Assembly: GCA_017614795.1 (NCBI GenBank)
Contig: JAGABD010000093.1
Location: 1-29,738 of the forward strand
DNA length: 29,738 nucleotides
Direction: 5' to 3'
Source: Bacteroidales bacterium
GTDB taxonomy: Bacteria > Bacteroidota > Bacteroidia > Bacteroidales > UBA932
Below are positions 15,722-22,313 of this stretch, piece after piece (the first letter of the stretch is position 1; every line of letters begins with the position of its first letter). The notes beneath the pieces were generated by a model, which saw only the letters and a program-made list of their open reading frames with translations, did no database searches and was not told the DNA's origin. Both the position numbers and the translations under genes were made by a program.

Positions 15722-18037
15722 TTATTCAGCAACAGGACGAATTGTTCTTCCTCGAAAACGAACGCCACGTCCACAATTATACTCTACATTTTGATTGAAA
15801 TAAATCCCCATAGCTGAATTTGGACTTTCACTGCAAAGAGAAGCAGACCAATAATACCCACGTGAATTCACCGAGTCTGTGCCTTGATTTAACGCACTTC
15901 CGGCTGCTGGCAAGAAAATACTATTCCCGTTTGTTGCTGAAACAAGATATCCATTTACTGCAAAACCATCTGCAGTGGTTTTCCATCTCCAAGTACATAG
16001 ATTCACCAACTCTTGACATTCTTCCTCCGTAGGCATTCGCCAACTGCTTCCTAACTGTTTCGAGGCAAGATCGTCCCCGTTGTAGCCGGCATCCAATACT
16101 ATCTTGCCATCAACATTCGTATCGTACTTAGAAAACGGGCCATTATCACTTACACCGAACTTATACGTAGACCAACTATAATTATCTTTTGTTTCTGTTT
16201 CGCCCCATGCATAGTAATCGCCATACTCTTCAGGCGCACTTACAAAGCCAGACTCACAGAGGTTGCAAGTAGCCCAGTATAAATTATACCCCTCTTTTGT
16301 TTTTAGGCCCAAATCGACAGCACCAGAGGGGCATGAGGAAGATACTACTACTTCACATGCGACAATAGAGCCTGGCCCCGTTCCGTGATTCGCGACTGCA
16401 TAGATTTTCGCCTTTCCTTTCTTCAAGCCTAAAACCCTTCCATCATTGTCTACAGTCACTACCGAATAATCTGAAGAACTCCAAGAATAAGACTTGTCAT
16501 TCGCAATGTCCGGGAGGATTCTAGTAACCGTTAGCGTTTCTTCCTCACCCACCATTATTGAGATTGAAGTCTTGTCTAATTCAAGATTCGTAACATACTG
16601 CTTGACTTCAACCGCACAATTAGCATATATCCCGCTTCCATCTTCCGCAGTCGCAGTGATTATAACTTCTCCACGAGTATGTCCAGCAATAACACCCGCC
16701 GAAGAAACTGTGGCGACTGAAGAATTCGAACTTGTCCATCTTAACGAAGTATTACTTGCGTCCCGTGGTATAACAGTGGCTGTAATGGATTCTGTTTCTC
16801 CACCGTACAAAGCGATTGAGGTTTTATTAAAGGATATCGCGGAAACAGGTCTGATAACTAACACTTCACAACTGGCATATACGCCGCTACCATCATGTGC
16901 TGTAGCGATGATTGTGGCCTCGCCCTTATTAACAGCAAGGACTTTCCCAGTACTATCAACATCCGCAACAGTTTTATCGGATGTAGTCCATACTATCTCC
17001 TTATCAACAGCATTATCAGGTAACATTGATGCGGTCAATATTTGGCTAGTGCCTTCGTTTAACGTCATTGAGGTCTGACTGAGACTGATACTATTAAGAT
17101 GTTGAGAAACAGTGATAGCACATCTCGCAATCTTCTCCTGATCTTGGGTAGTTACCGTGATACAAGCTGTACCATTTCCTCTCGCCGTCACTCTTCCATT
17201 AGCATCTACTGTAGCTACGTTCACATTATCTGAGGCCCATGCAACAGTCTTGTTTGTAGCATCAGACGGAAGAATGGTTGCTCTTAAGGCTATGGATCCA
17301 CCAATAGCAGTAAAACAGTATTCATTTCTATTGAGATACACACTATCCACGGGAACAATTCCAGTTTTAAATGACTTGATCTCACCACTGAATGCTTGCC
17401 TGTCAACCCTCACATATGCTTTATACCAATACTGAGTTTTGTGAGAAAGATTTGACAATACTGCCGAATACTCATTACTCTCTATTATGCCACCTTTTTT
17501 ATAAGAAGACTGGTTGGATTCAGACGTTCCATAATAGAAGCCGTACTCCACACTTTCACTATTCACATCAGTAAGGTTGAGTTTTGCTGATAGGTATGCC
17601 GTGGCCCCCTCAACTTTTGTTACCTCTTTTGTCGCAATTAACGAGGATACGTCTTTTGTTGTAAACGACTTAGTATTGCCATACGTATAAGAACCAGATT
17701 GATAAACAAAACTGCGATAATAATACTTAGTTTTTGGAACAAGTCCCGCGATACTTACACTGTAACTGTATTTATCATCAATGTCAGACGCTTCAAGAAT
17801 TGTTGCTGTAGATGGCAGAACTCCTGACGATTCCGAATACATAATCCCCATCATCAAGTCGGAAGACATAGTCTTTCCCAAATTTGCCTTACCGGAAAGA
17901 ACCGCACTTACACAGGATATATGTGACGCACCAACAGTAACTGAGGTGTCATAAATATCTGATTTTAAGCCATCTGCATTATCACAGGCGGTTCCAGCGA
18001 GTAACCCAAATACTATAATCGTTGCAAATCTGTTCAT
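15722..18037 (-). CDS. Surface lipoprotein with Fn3-like, Ig-like (Big_2) and FISUMP-type domains
   Basis: A 771-residue exported lipoprotein: the signal MNRFATIIVFGLLAGTAC gives lipidation at Cys18. Two Fn3-like repeats follow (about 30-130 and 133-226, each with a YYYRSFVY or YWYKAYV motif), then four bacterial Ig-like group 2 domains (about 228-312, 313-397, 398-480, 481-567), each with the W(A/T/S)S(S/D) and GxVxA signatures. The C-terminal region (570-768) resembles the FISUMP/DUF1566 type: DLGLKTKEGYNLYWATCNL, YYAWGET, WRMPTEEECQELV, YYWSAS and RTIRPV. Such domains belong to the C-type-lectin-like or formylglycine-enzyme-like group and usually bind ligands at the cell surface. Start ATG 18035-18037, 11 nt after the 89-aa gene. 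The target is unknown. Confidence 0.85.
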   Translation of the reverse strand: MNRFATIIVFGLLAGTACDNADGLKSDIYDTSVTVGASHISCVSAVLSGKANLGKTMSSDLMMGIMYSESSGVLPSTATILEASDIDDKYSYSVSIAGLVPKTKYYYRSFVYQSGSYTYGNTKSFTTKDVSSLIATKEVTKVEGATAYLSAKLNLTDVNSESVEYGFYYGTSESNQSSYKKGGIIESNEYSAVLSNLSHKTQYWYKAYVRVDRQAFSGEIKSFKTGIVPVDSVYLNRNEYCFTAIGGSIALRATILPSDATNKTVAWASDNVNVATVDANGRVTARGNGTACITVTTQDQEKIARCAITVSQHLNSISLSQTSMTLNEGTSQILTASMLPDNAVDKEIVWTTSDKTVADVDSTGKVLAVNKGEATIIATAHDGSGVYASCEVLVIRPVSAISFNKTSIALYGGETESITATVIPRDASNTSLRWTSSNSSVATVSSAGVIAGHTRGEVIITATAEDGSGIYANCAVEVKQYVTNLELDKTSISIMVGEEETLTVTRILPDIANDKSYSWSSSDYSVVTVDNDGRVLGLKKGKAKIYAVANHGTGPGSIVACEVVVSSSCPSGAVDLGLKTKEGYNLYWATCNLCESGFVSAPEEYGDYYAWGETETKDNYSWSTYKFGVSDNGPFSKYDTNVDGKIVLDAGYNGDDLASKQLGSSWRMPTEEECQELVNLCTWRWKTTADGFAVNGYLVSATNGNSIFLPAAGSALNQGTDSVNSRGYYWSASLCSESPNSAMGIYFNQNVEYNCGRGVRFRGRTIRPVAE

Positions 18038-18048
18038 TACAATGAGTT

Positions 18049-18318
18049 TTAATCTTCAATTATTATCGTGTCGCAGTTTAAGAAAGCAAAGAATTTCCCG
18101 GTATTAAGCAGTAGGCCAACTGGAGGGAATGGGTGACTATCATTAATTCGCGACGATACCAAATCATCGTGTATAGTATCCTGAATTGCTTCAACTTTAC
18201 CAATAAAACACTGCCCCGAGGAATCCGTAATTGTAACACTCTTCCCTAGCAGCGTTTTCTTAGCATCTTCTCCACTTATGGAAAGTTGCAAAATTTGGTC
18301 TTTACTAAGAATCTTCAT
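18049..18318 (-). CDS. Hypothetical 89-residue protein, first gene of the island operon
   Basis: No family recognised. The protein begins MKILSKDQILQLSISGEDAK and continues with short beta-like segments (KSVTITDSSGQCFIGKVEAI, PVGLLLNTGKFFAFLNCDTIIIED), suggesting a small cytosolic beta-barrel or SH3-like fold; there is no signal peptide. A GTG seven codons upstream (18339) is possible but would lie in the stem of the leader hairpin; the ATG at 18316-18318 is preferred. It is the first gene after the structured leader and 11 nt before the surface lipoprotein, so it may regulate or chaperone that gene's product, which is only a guess. Confidence 0.55.
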   Translation of the reverse strand: MKILSKDQILQLSISGEDAKKTLLGKSVTITDSSGQCFIGKVEAIQDTIHDDLVSSRINDSHPFPPVGLLLNTGKFFAFLNCDTIIIED

Positions 18319-18543
18319 AAAACGAAAAGTGTGAGCCACTAAACTTATTCCTCAGAGGGCTCTGGACAGCCGGATAACGAATAAGAACAATAGCTCACAC
18401 TGCTATGTTGAAGGCAAAGCCTGCAATACAGCCAATGAGAGCGTTGCATATTCCGTGTTATCCTTTGAATTGTCCAGATTCTCTGAAACAAGAATAAGCT
18501 AAACGCTTTCTGTTATGTCAGACCCCAGGCAAAGCCTGAAGTC
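18319..18543 (-). ncRNA. Highly structured 5' leader RNA of the island operon
   Basis: A minus-strand transcript from the promoter at 18548-18576 would begin near 18543 and run about 225 nt to the first ATG. It starts exactly with a 10-bp hairpin (18521-18543, loop of three). A 6-bp stem (18502-18507 with 18440-18445) encloses a second hairpin (18470-18491). A third hairpin (18402-18432) carries the same apical AGGC-TTT-GCCT as the first. It abuts a long nested hairpin (18328-18401): outer 9 bp, middle 7 bp, inner 5 bp. The last stem ends in TTTTCGTTTT directly before the ATG, like an attenuator or start-codon block. No known RNA family was recognised. Confidence 0.5.
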
Positions 18544-18547
18544 ACCA

Positions 18548-18576
18548 CAAATATAACAAAAAATTCTGATAATCAA
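18548..18576 (-). promoter_or_regulatory. Promoter of the island operon and its leader RNA
   Basis: On the minus strand TTG (18574-18576), an 18-nt spacer and TATATTTG (18548-18555) fit the Bacteroidota consensus, the spacer one base short. The predicted start coincides with the 5' edge of the first leader hairpin. Confidence 0.6.
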
Positions 18577-18748
18577 GCCGTCCCATAAGCATCGCGGCCT
18601 GTGCTATTTCGTCACTCCAATACCCCTTTTCGTCCCAGAGCGATATAAAAGAAATCTTAATACCTACGAAAACAGAAAAAGTTTTGGTAGGTTTCTTTAT
18701 TTCTGGATTTCGAATAGAATAATACACTATTATTGCATCCGGATGCTA
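18577..18748. other. Gene-free divergent region with palindromes
   Basis: No convincing gene. It holds a 12-bp inverted repeat with one mismatch (18662-18673 with 18681-18692) followed by a T-rich plus-strand tail, and a perfect 12-nt palindrome GCATCCGGATGC at 18735-18746 just upstream of the plus-strand promoter, a possible operator. Confidence 0.4.
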
Positions 18749-18777
18749 TTGCGAATTGCAAAAAGTTAGTATCTTTG
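18749..18777 (+). promoter_or_regulatory. Promoter of the small RNA / microprotein unit
   Basis: TTG (18749-18751), an 18-nt spacer and TATCTTTG (18770-18777). Transcription should start near 18781, divergent from the island operon. Confidence 0.6.
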
Positions 18778-18780
18778 CAA

Positions 18781-18855
18781 CTGATCATGTTAATGTCCGG
18801 AAACGGACGAATTATGCTTGCAAATGGTATCCTGTTGGGGCAGGATACCATTTTT
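18781..18855 (+). ncRNA. Candidate ~75-nt small RNA or attenuated leader
   Basis: Between the promoter and a strong terminator lies a short transcript. It has a 5-bp hairpin closed by a GAAA tetraloop (18795-18808, a GNRA loop) and then the terminator hairpin. Either it is an independent small RNA, or it is the attenuated leader of the 46-aa gene downstream. A 45-codon frame opened by ATG at 18787 runs through it to a TAA at 18922-18924, one base before that gene, so a leader peptide is another reading. Confidence 0.4.
18822..18855 (+). terminator. Strong terminator of the small RNA
   Basis: A perfect 13-bp stem (18822-18834 with 18841-18853), loop TTGGGG, and a run of five T that begins within the last stem bases. 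Confidence 0.8.
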
Positions 18856-18925
18856 GCTATAAAACTGGAGGTAGTGCTCTCTTCAACCACCCCGAGACTT
18901 TCTTCAAGCGTAATTATTATTTAAC

Positions 18926-19066
18926 ATGGTCAGAAAAGTCCTCAGCGTGATGTTGACACTGAGCCTAGGGTTCGGTTTTCAACAGCGGCGCGTGAAGGTT
19001 CGGGCTTACACCCGGTTCCGGAACGGCCGTCTTGAAAGAGTGCGCGCCTACCGTCGCCGCTATTAA
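18926..19066 (+). CDS. Arginine-rich 46-residue microprotein
   Basis: A short frame from ATG 18926 to TAA 19064-19066. The first 18 residues (MVRKVLSVMLTLSLGFGF) are hydrophobic; the rest is strongly basic, with 12 arginines in 46 residues and a near-repeat VRAYTR / VRAYRR (25-30 and 39-44). Codon use is GC-rich like the core genes and unlike the island. It starts one base after the TAA of a 45-codon leader frame and is followed by a terminator at 19138-19169, so it is boxed by transcription signals. Proteins with short VxxYxR repeats occur in phages and Bacteroidota genomes, but no family or function can be claimed. Nucleic-acid or membrane binding is plausible from charge alone. Confidence 0.45.
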   Translation: MVRKVLSVMLTLSLGFGFQQRRVKVRAYTRFRNGRLERVRAYRRRY

Positions 19067-19137
19067 AGCGACGATGGCATAAGCGCCATTCCCGTGCCGC
19101 TTCGCGCGGCCAGTCTATATCCTGCCTCTGGTTTTGA

Positions 19138-19169
19138 GTAGCCGTCAGAAATGGCGGCTACTATTTTTG
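19138..19169 (+). terminator. Terminator after the microprotein gene
   Basis: A 9-bp stem with one G-U pair (19138-19146 with 19153-19161), loop AGAAAT, tail TATTTTTG. It lies between the microprotein gene and the convergent rel gene. Two minor 5-bp hairpins lie before it (19074-19089 and 19096-19110). The loop equals that of the purine-operon terminator. Confidence 0.8.
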
Positions 19170-19174
19170 ATTCG

Positions 19175-21256
19175 TTACACTCTCTTGACCTTCAGGATGT
19201 GCTTGATGGCACTGATCTGGGAGATGACTTTGTCCAGTTCGGTGTTGGAGGGGACTAGCAGGCGGAGGGAGATTTCGAAAGTGCCTGCGCGGTCGTTGTG
19301 ATCCACGTTGAACGAGCGCAGCGAAGTGCGGAACTGGCCGACCACGTCCATTACCTGTGAGATTACGGCCTGTTCGCGCTCGGAAGTGATGTTCAGCGTC
19401 ACCTGGAAGTCACCGCCTCCGGCAGTGTCCTGCCAGACCACCTTCTGAATCCTGTAAGGATACTTTTCTATCAGCTGTGCCGCGTTGGGGCAGCTTATTC
19501 GGTGGATCTTTATGCCTGCGGTGCGTGTGACGAACCCGAAGACATCGTCGCCGAACACCGGATTGCAGCATTTGGCGAGCTTGTAGTCCAGGCCCTTGAC
19601 GTTCTTGGCGTTGATGACTATGATTTCGTCGCTTCCCACGCTGTAATTGAGCGTATGGTCGACTGTCGGCAGCTCTCCGTGGGTTTCAGCGGTGCCTTCC
19701 GCCTTCTGCAGGATGAAAGCCTTGATTTCGTTGACGTCGAGCTCTTCCCTTGCAATCGAAGCGTAGAGTCCCAGCACGCTGCTCATCTTGCGTGCCTTCA
19801 TAAACTCCATCTGCAGGGTGTCGTTCCACTCCAGCTTCCAGTTCTTGAGACGCCTCTCGAGTATCTCACGGCCGTCTTTCGCAGCCTTGCGCTCCTCGGC
19901 GTCGAGCTCCTGCTTGATCTTGGTGCGGGCCTTGGAAGTCGCCACCCATTCCAGCCAGGTGCGGCTCGGGTGCTGGTTCTTGCCCGTAAGGATCTCGACC
20001 GTATCTCCAGTCTTCAGCTTCTCCTTGATAGGCACCGCCTTGCCGTTGACGAGTCCTCCGGTGCAGTGGATGCCGACGTTGCTGTGGATGTTGAACGCGA
20101 AGTCCAGCACCGACGATCCGGCTGAAAGGATCCTCAGTTCCCCGGTCGGAGTAAAGACGAATATTTCCTGCTTCGGCGGTTCGGGCAAGTCCTCGGGCTT
20201 GGCTTCGGAAGGATGCTCCAGCGCATAGCGCACGCTTTCCAGCCAGCGGTCGAGGCTCTGCTCGTGCTGGATGCCCTTGTAGGCCCAGTGCGCCGCCGCG
20301 CCGTTCTCCGCCTCGTAGTCCATGCGTTTGGTGCGAATCTGCACTTCCACATAGGCTCCGCGCTTGTTCTTTACGGTAATATGCAGGCTCTCGTAGCCGT
20401 TGGGACGGGGCGTCGTGAGCCAGTCGCGAAGGCGCTTGGTATCCTGCTCGTACTCCTCGGTCACATAGCCGAACACCTTCCAGCAAAGCTCGAGTTCCTT
20501 CGTGTGGTCCTGCTCGCAGTCGATGATGAAGCGTATGGCGAACACGTCGAAGACGCCCTCGAAAGGCACTTTCTGCACCTGCATCTTGCGGTAGATGGAA
20601 TAGGCCGTCTTGGTGCGGATCTTCAGCTTGTACTTGATGCCTTCGTCCGAAAGCTTCTGCTTGAGAGGCTCGATGAACTCGATCATCAGACGCTCGCGGT
20701 CTGGCTCGGTCGCCTTGAGTTTGTTGGTGATTGCGCGATACTGCTCCGGGTCGGCATAGCGGAAGTAGATGTCCTCAAGCTCCCGCTTGATGTTGTAGAG
20801 GCCCAGCTGGTGCGCAAGCGGGATGTAGAGCATCAGCGTCTCCAGTATCTTCTGCTCGCGTGCGGATTTCGGGAAGATGCCTAGCGAGCGCATTATCTCG
20901 AGCCTGTCGGCTATCTTGATGACTGCCACGCGGGGGTCGGTGGAGTACTGGACGATAAGTTTCTTGTAATTCTCGGCCTCGAGACGGGTATCCTTGGGCT
21001 TGATGCCGGAAATCTTGTTGAGCCCGTCCACCATAGTGAGGACGTCCGCCGGGAAGCCCTTGAGGTCCATCGGGTTGGTGCGGGTGGCCTCGTGCAGGTA
21101 AACGGCGGCAACGCATTCGGCTGGAAGACCGAGTTCGTCGTCGACTATGCGCGCCACAGCGTCGGCGTGCCCGATGAAGGGACTGCCGTCGCTGCGGACG
21201 ACTCCCTGCAATGCCTGCAGGGCAATTTCACGCGCATTGTTTACCAAATCCGACAT
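19175..21256 (-). CDS. RelA/SpoT-family (p)ppGpp synthetase with degenerate hydrolase site
   Basis: A 693-residue stringent-response enzyme of the long Rel type. Domains: HD (about 25-170), synthetase (about 200-320), TGS (about 372-435, IFVFTPTGELRILSAGSSVLDFAF), a helical linker, and a C-terminal ACT domain (about 615-693). The synthetase motifs are kept: FDVFAIRFII, RPNGYESLHITV, EVQIRT and AENGAAAHWAYK. In the HD domain, His30, His55 and Asp117 are present, but the metal-binding HD pair reads His55-Glu56 and the usual DRLHNMR reads DRLEIMR. The hydrolase half may therefore be weak or dead, making it a RelA-like synthetase. The start ATG is 8 nt from a perfect -7 box. Downstream it converges with the microprotein gene. 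Confidence 0.93.
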   Translation of the reverse strand: MSDLVNNAREIALQALQGVVRSDGSPFIGHADAVARIVDDELGLPAECVAAVYLHEATRTNPMDLKGFPADVLTMVDGLNKISGIKPKDTRLEAENYKKLIVQYSTDPRVAVIKIADRLEIMRSLGIFPKSAREQKILETLMLYIPLAHQLGLYNIKRELEDIYFRYADPEQYRAITNKLKATEPDRERLMIEFIEPLKQKLSDEGIKYKLKIRTKTAYSIYRKMQVQKVPFEGVFDVFAIRFIIDCEQDHTKELELCWKVFGYVTEEYEQDTKRLRDWLTTPRPNGYESLHITVKNKRGAYVEVQIRTKRMDYEAENGAAAHWAYKGIQHEQSLDRWLESVRYALEHPSEAKPEDLPEPPKQEIFVFTPTGELRILSAGSSVLDFAFNIHSNVGIHCTGGLVNGKAVPIKEKLKTGDTVEILTGKNQHPSRTWLEWVATSKARTKIKQELDAEERKAAKDGREILERRLKNWKLEWNDTLQMEFMKARKMSSVLGLYASIAREELDVNEIKAFILQKAEGTAETHGELPTVDHTLNYSVGSDEIIVINAKNVKGLDYKLAKCCNPVFGDDVFGFVTRTAGIKIHRISCPNAAQLIEKYPYRIQKVVWQDTAGGGDFQVTLNITSEREQAVISQVMDVVGQFRTSLRSFNVDHNDRAGTFEISLRLLVPSNTELDKVISQISAIKHILKVKRV

Positions 21257-21264
21257 AACAATAG

Positions 21265-21296
21265 CAAATATAGAGTATTTTGCCGATTAAGCGCAA
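21265..21296 (-). promoter_or_regulatory. Promoter of the rel gene
   Basis: On the minus strand TTG (21294-21296), a 21-nt spacer and TATATTTG (21265-21272). The box ends 8 nt before the ATG, so the mRNA leader would be only about 4-5 nt. Confidence 0.7.
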
Positions 21297-21332
21297 CTTT
21301 CATTTGTATCTTTTTCCGTTGCTTTTTCGCTT

Positions 21333-21357
21333 AAATAGTAGTTGGAAACGACTATTT
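21333..21357. promoter_or_regulatory. Palindromic operator candidate upstream of the SDR gene
   Basis: Arms 21333-21343 and 21347-21357 pair over 11 positions with one mismatch and a 3-nt centre. It fills the region just upstream of the -7 box at 21361-21368, where a repressor would block the polymerase. Confidence 0.45.
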
Positions 21358-21360
21358 GAT

Positions 21361-21368
21361 TATCTTTG
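21361..21368 (+). promoter_or_regulatory. -7 promoter box of the SDR gene
   Basis: TATCTTTG, a full match to TAnnTTTG, 40 nt before the ATG. A TTG at 21342-21344 is 16 nt upstream, shorter than the usual spacer. Confidence 0.55.
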
Positions 21369-21408
21369 CAGAGCAAAAGCGAAAAATATCTAATTATTGC
21401 TAAATAAA

Positions 21409-22179
21409 ATGAAAAACTACTTTGATCTTACCGGCCGCGTTGCAGTAGTCACCGGCGCTTCCACAGGTCTCGGTCTCCAGATGGCAAAGGCTTTCGCCAG
21501 CCAGGGAGCAAATCTCGTTCTCCTCGCCAGGAGGTTCAATCTTCTTGAAGAAAATGCAAAGGCCATCACCGAAGAATTCGGTGTGGAGGTTCTTCCTTTC
21601 GCCTGCGACATCACCGACACCGAGAAAGTGAAGGCCGCTGTTGCAGCTACCATCGAGAAGTTCGGCCGCGTTGACATCCTTGTCAACAATGCAGGCACCG
21701 GAGCAGTCGCTCCCGCCGAGGAAATCACCGACGACCAGTTCAAGCACGAGATGCAGATCGACCTCTTCGGAACCTTCATCTGCGCCCGTGAATTCGGCAA
21801 GGAGATGATCAAGGCCGGTTATGGCCGCATCATCAACATCGCTTCGATGTACGGTCTGGTCGGCAACATGATCTGCGGCAGCTCTCCTTACCATGCAGCT
21901 AAGGGCGGCGTCGTGAACCTCACCCGCGCTCTTGCGGCAGAATGGGGCAAGCACGGCATCACCGTCAACAGCATCTGCCCCGGTTACTTCTACACCGACC
22001 TCACAACCGCAACCCTCGATTCCGATTACTTCCAGTCCATCGCCAAGGCGAACATTCCTATGCAGCGCTACGGCAAGAGCGGCGAACTCGACACCTGCGC
22101 CCTCTTCCTCGCATCCCCTGCGAGCACCTATGTGAACGGACAGAACATCGCAGTCGACGGCGGTTACACCTGCGTCTAA
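21409..22179 (+). CDS. SDR-family oxidoreductase, gluconate 5-dehydrogenase-like
   Basis: A 256-residue classical short-chain dehydrogenase. It has the cofactor motif TGASTGLG (15-22), NNAG (93-96), and the catalytic Ser146, Tyr161 and Lys165 (SSPYHAAKGG). The C-terminal VNGQNIAVDGGYT is standard. The N terminus FDLTGRVAVVTGAS resembles gluconate 5-dehydrogenase and KduD-type enzymes that reduce keto-sugar acids with NAD(P)H in the cytosol. ARR after the second beta strand suggests NADP, but this is weak evidence. A TTG at 21397 is an alternative start; the ATG at 21409 is preferred. It stands alone, with its own promoter, an operator-like palindrome and a strong terminator. The substrate is not determinable. 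Confidence 0.9.
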   Translation: MKNYFDLTGRVAVVTGASTGLGLQMAKAFASQGANLVLLARRFNLLEENAKAITEEFGVEVLPFACDITDTEKVKAAVAATIEKFGRVDILVNNAGTGAVAPAEEITDDQFKHEMQIDLFGTFICAREFGKEMIKAGYGRIINIASMYGLVGNMICGSSPYHAAKGGVVNLTRALAAEWGKHGITVNSICPGYFYTDLTTATLDSDYFQSIAKANIPMQRYGKSGELDTCALFLASPASTYVNGQNIAVDGGYTCV

Positions 22180-22180
22180 G

Positions 22181-22292
22181 GGCTGGCGGCTAAAAGCCTG
22201 CTGCACAGCACTTTAAATAAAACCTTCTATCCCAAAACCGGGGTAGAAGGTTTTATTTAATTCTTTAATATTCAACCACTTAGCCGCCAGCC
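22181..22292. repeat. Hairpin repeat element B between the SDR gene and mltG
   Basis: Two nested inverted repeats. Outer arms: a perfect 13-bp pair, 22181-22193 with 22280-22292. Inner: a 21-bp hairpin with one G-U pair (22213-22233 with 22240-22260). Positions 22219-22253 match the core of element A at 15206-15240 at 30 of 35 bases, and the flanking 13-mer CACTTAGCCGCCA (22277-22289) is shared. Confidence 0.75.
22213..22260. terminator. Bidirectional terminator for the SDR gene and mltG
   Basis: The 21-bp stem with a 6-nt loop has an A-rich 5' arm and a T-rich 3' arm on either strand (TTTTATTTAA on plus), suited to ending both convergent transcripts. Confidence 0.85.
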
Positions 22293-22313
22293 GGCCCGTC
22301 AGCTTCCGCCGCC

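Larger units (their letters stand above)
15281..18925. other. AT-rich accessory island
   Basis: From about 15.28 kb to 18.92 kb base composition turns visibly AT-rich, with codon choices such as AAT, TAT and ATA frequent, in contrast to the GC-rich genes on either side. It carries three minus-strand genes of unknown or surface function, a structured leader RNA and a divergent small-RNA unit. No integrase, transposase, tRNA target or flanking direct repeat is seen, so how it arrived is unknown. Its left edge abuts hairpin element A. Confidence 0.6.

Noticed and set aside
18328..18401. Integron attC site or invertible promoter
   Set aside because: The nested hairpin lacks the attC RYYYAAC/GTTRRRY core sites, and no integrase or invertase gene is nearby.
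18319..18543. tmRNA, 6S RNA or RNase P RNA
   Set aside because: The tRNA-like ends of tmRNA are absent, the 5' and 3' ends do not pair as in 6S RNA, and it is too short for RNase P RNA.
18542..18727. 61-codon minus-strand frame upstream of the island leader
   Set aside because: GTG start, no promoter, no recognisable protein, and its end overlaps the leader RNA promoter; treated as chance.
15281..18925. A complete diversity-generating retroelement or retron
   Set aside because: No reverse transcriptase frame, no accessory protein and no near-identical template repeat are present in the window.
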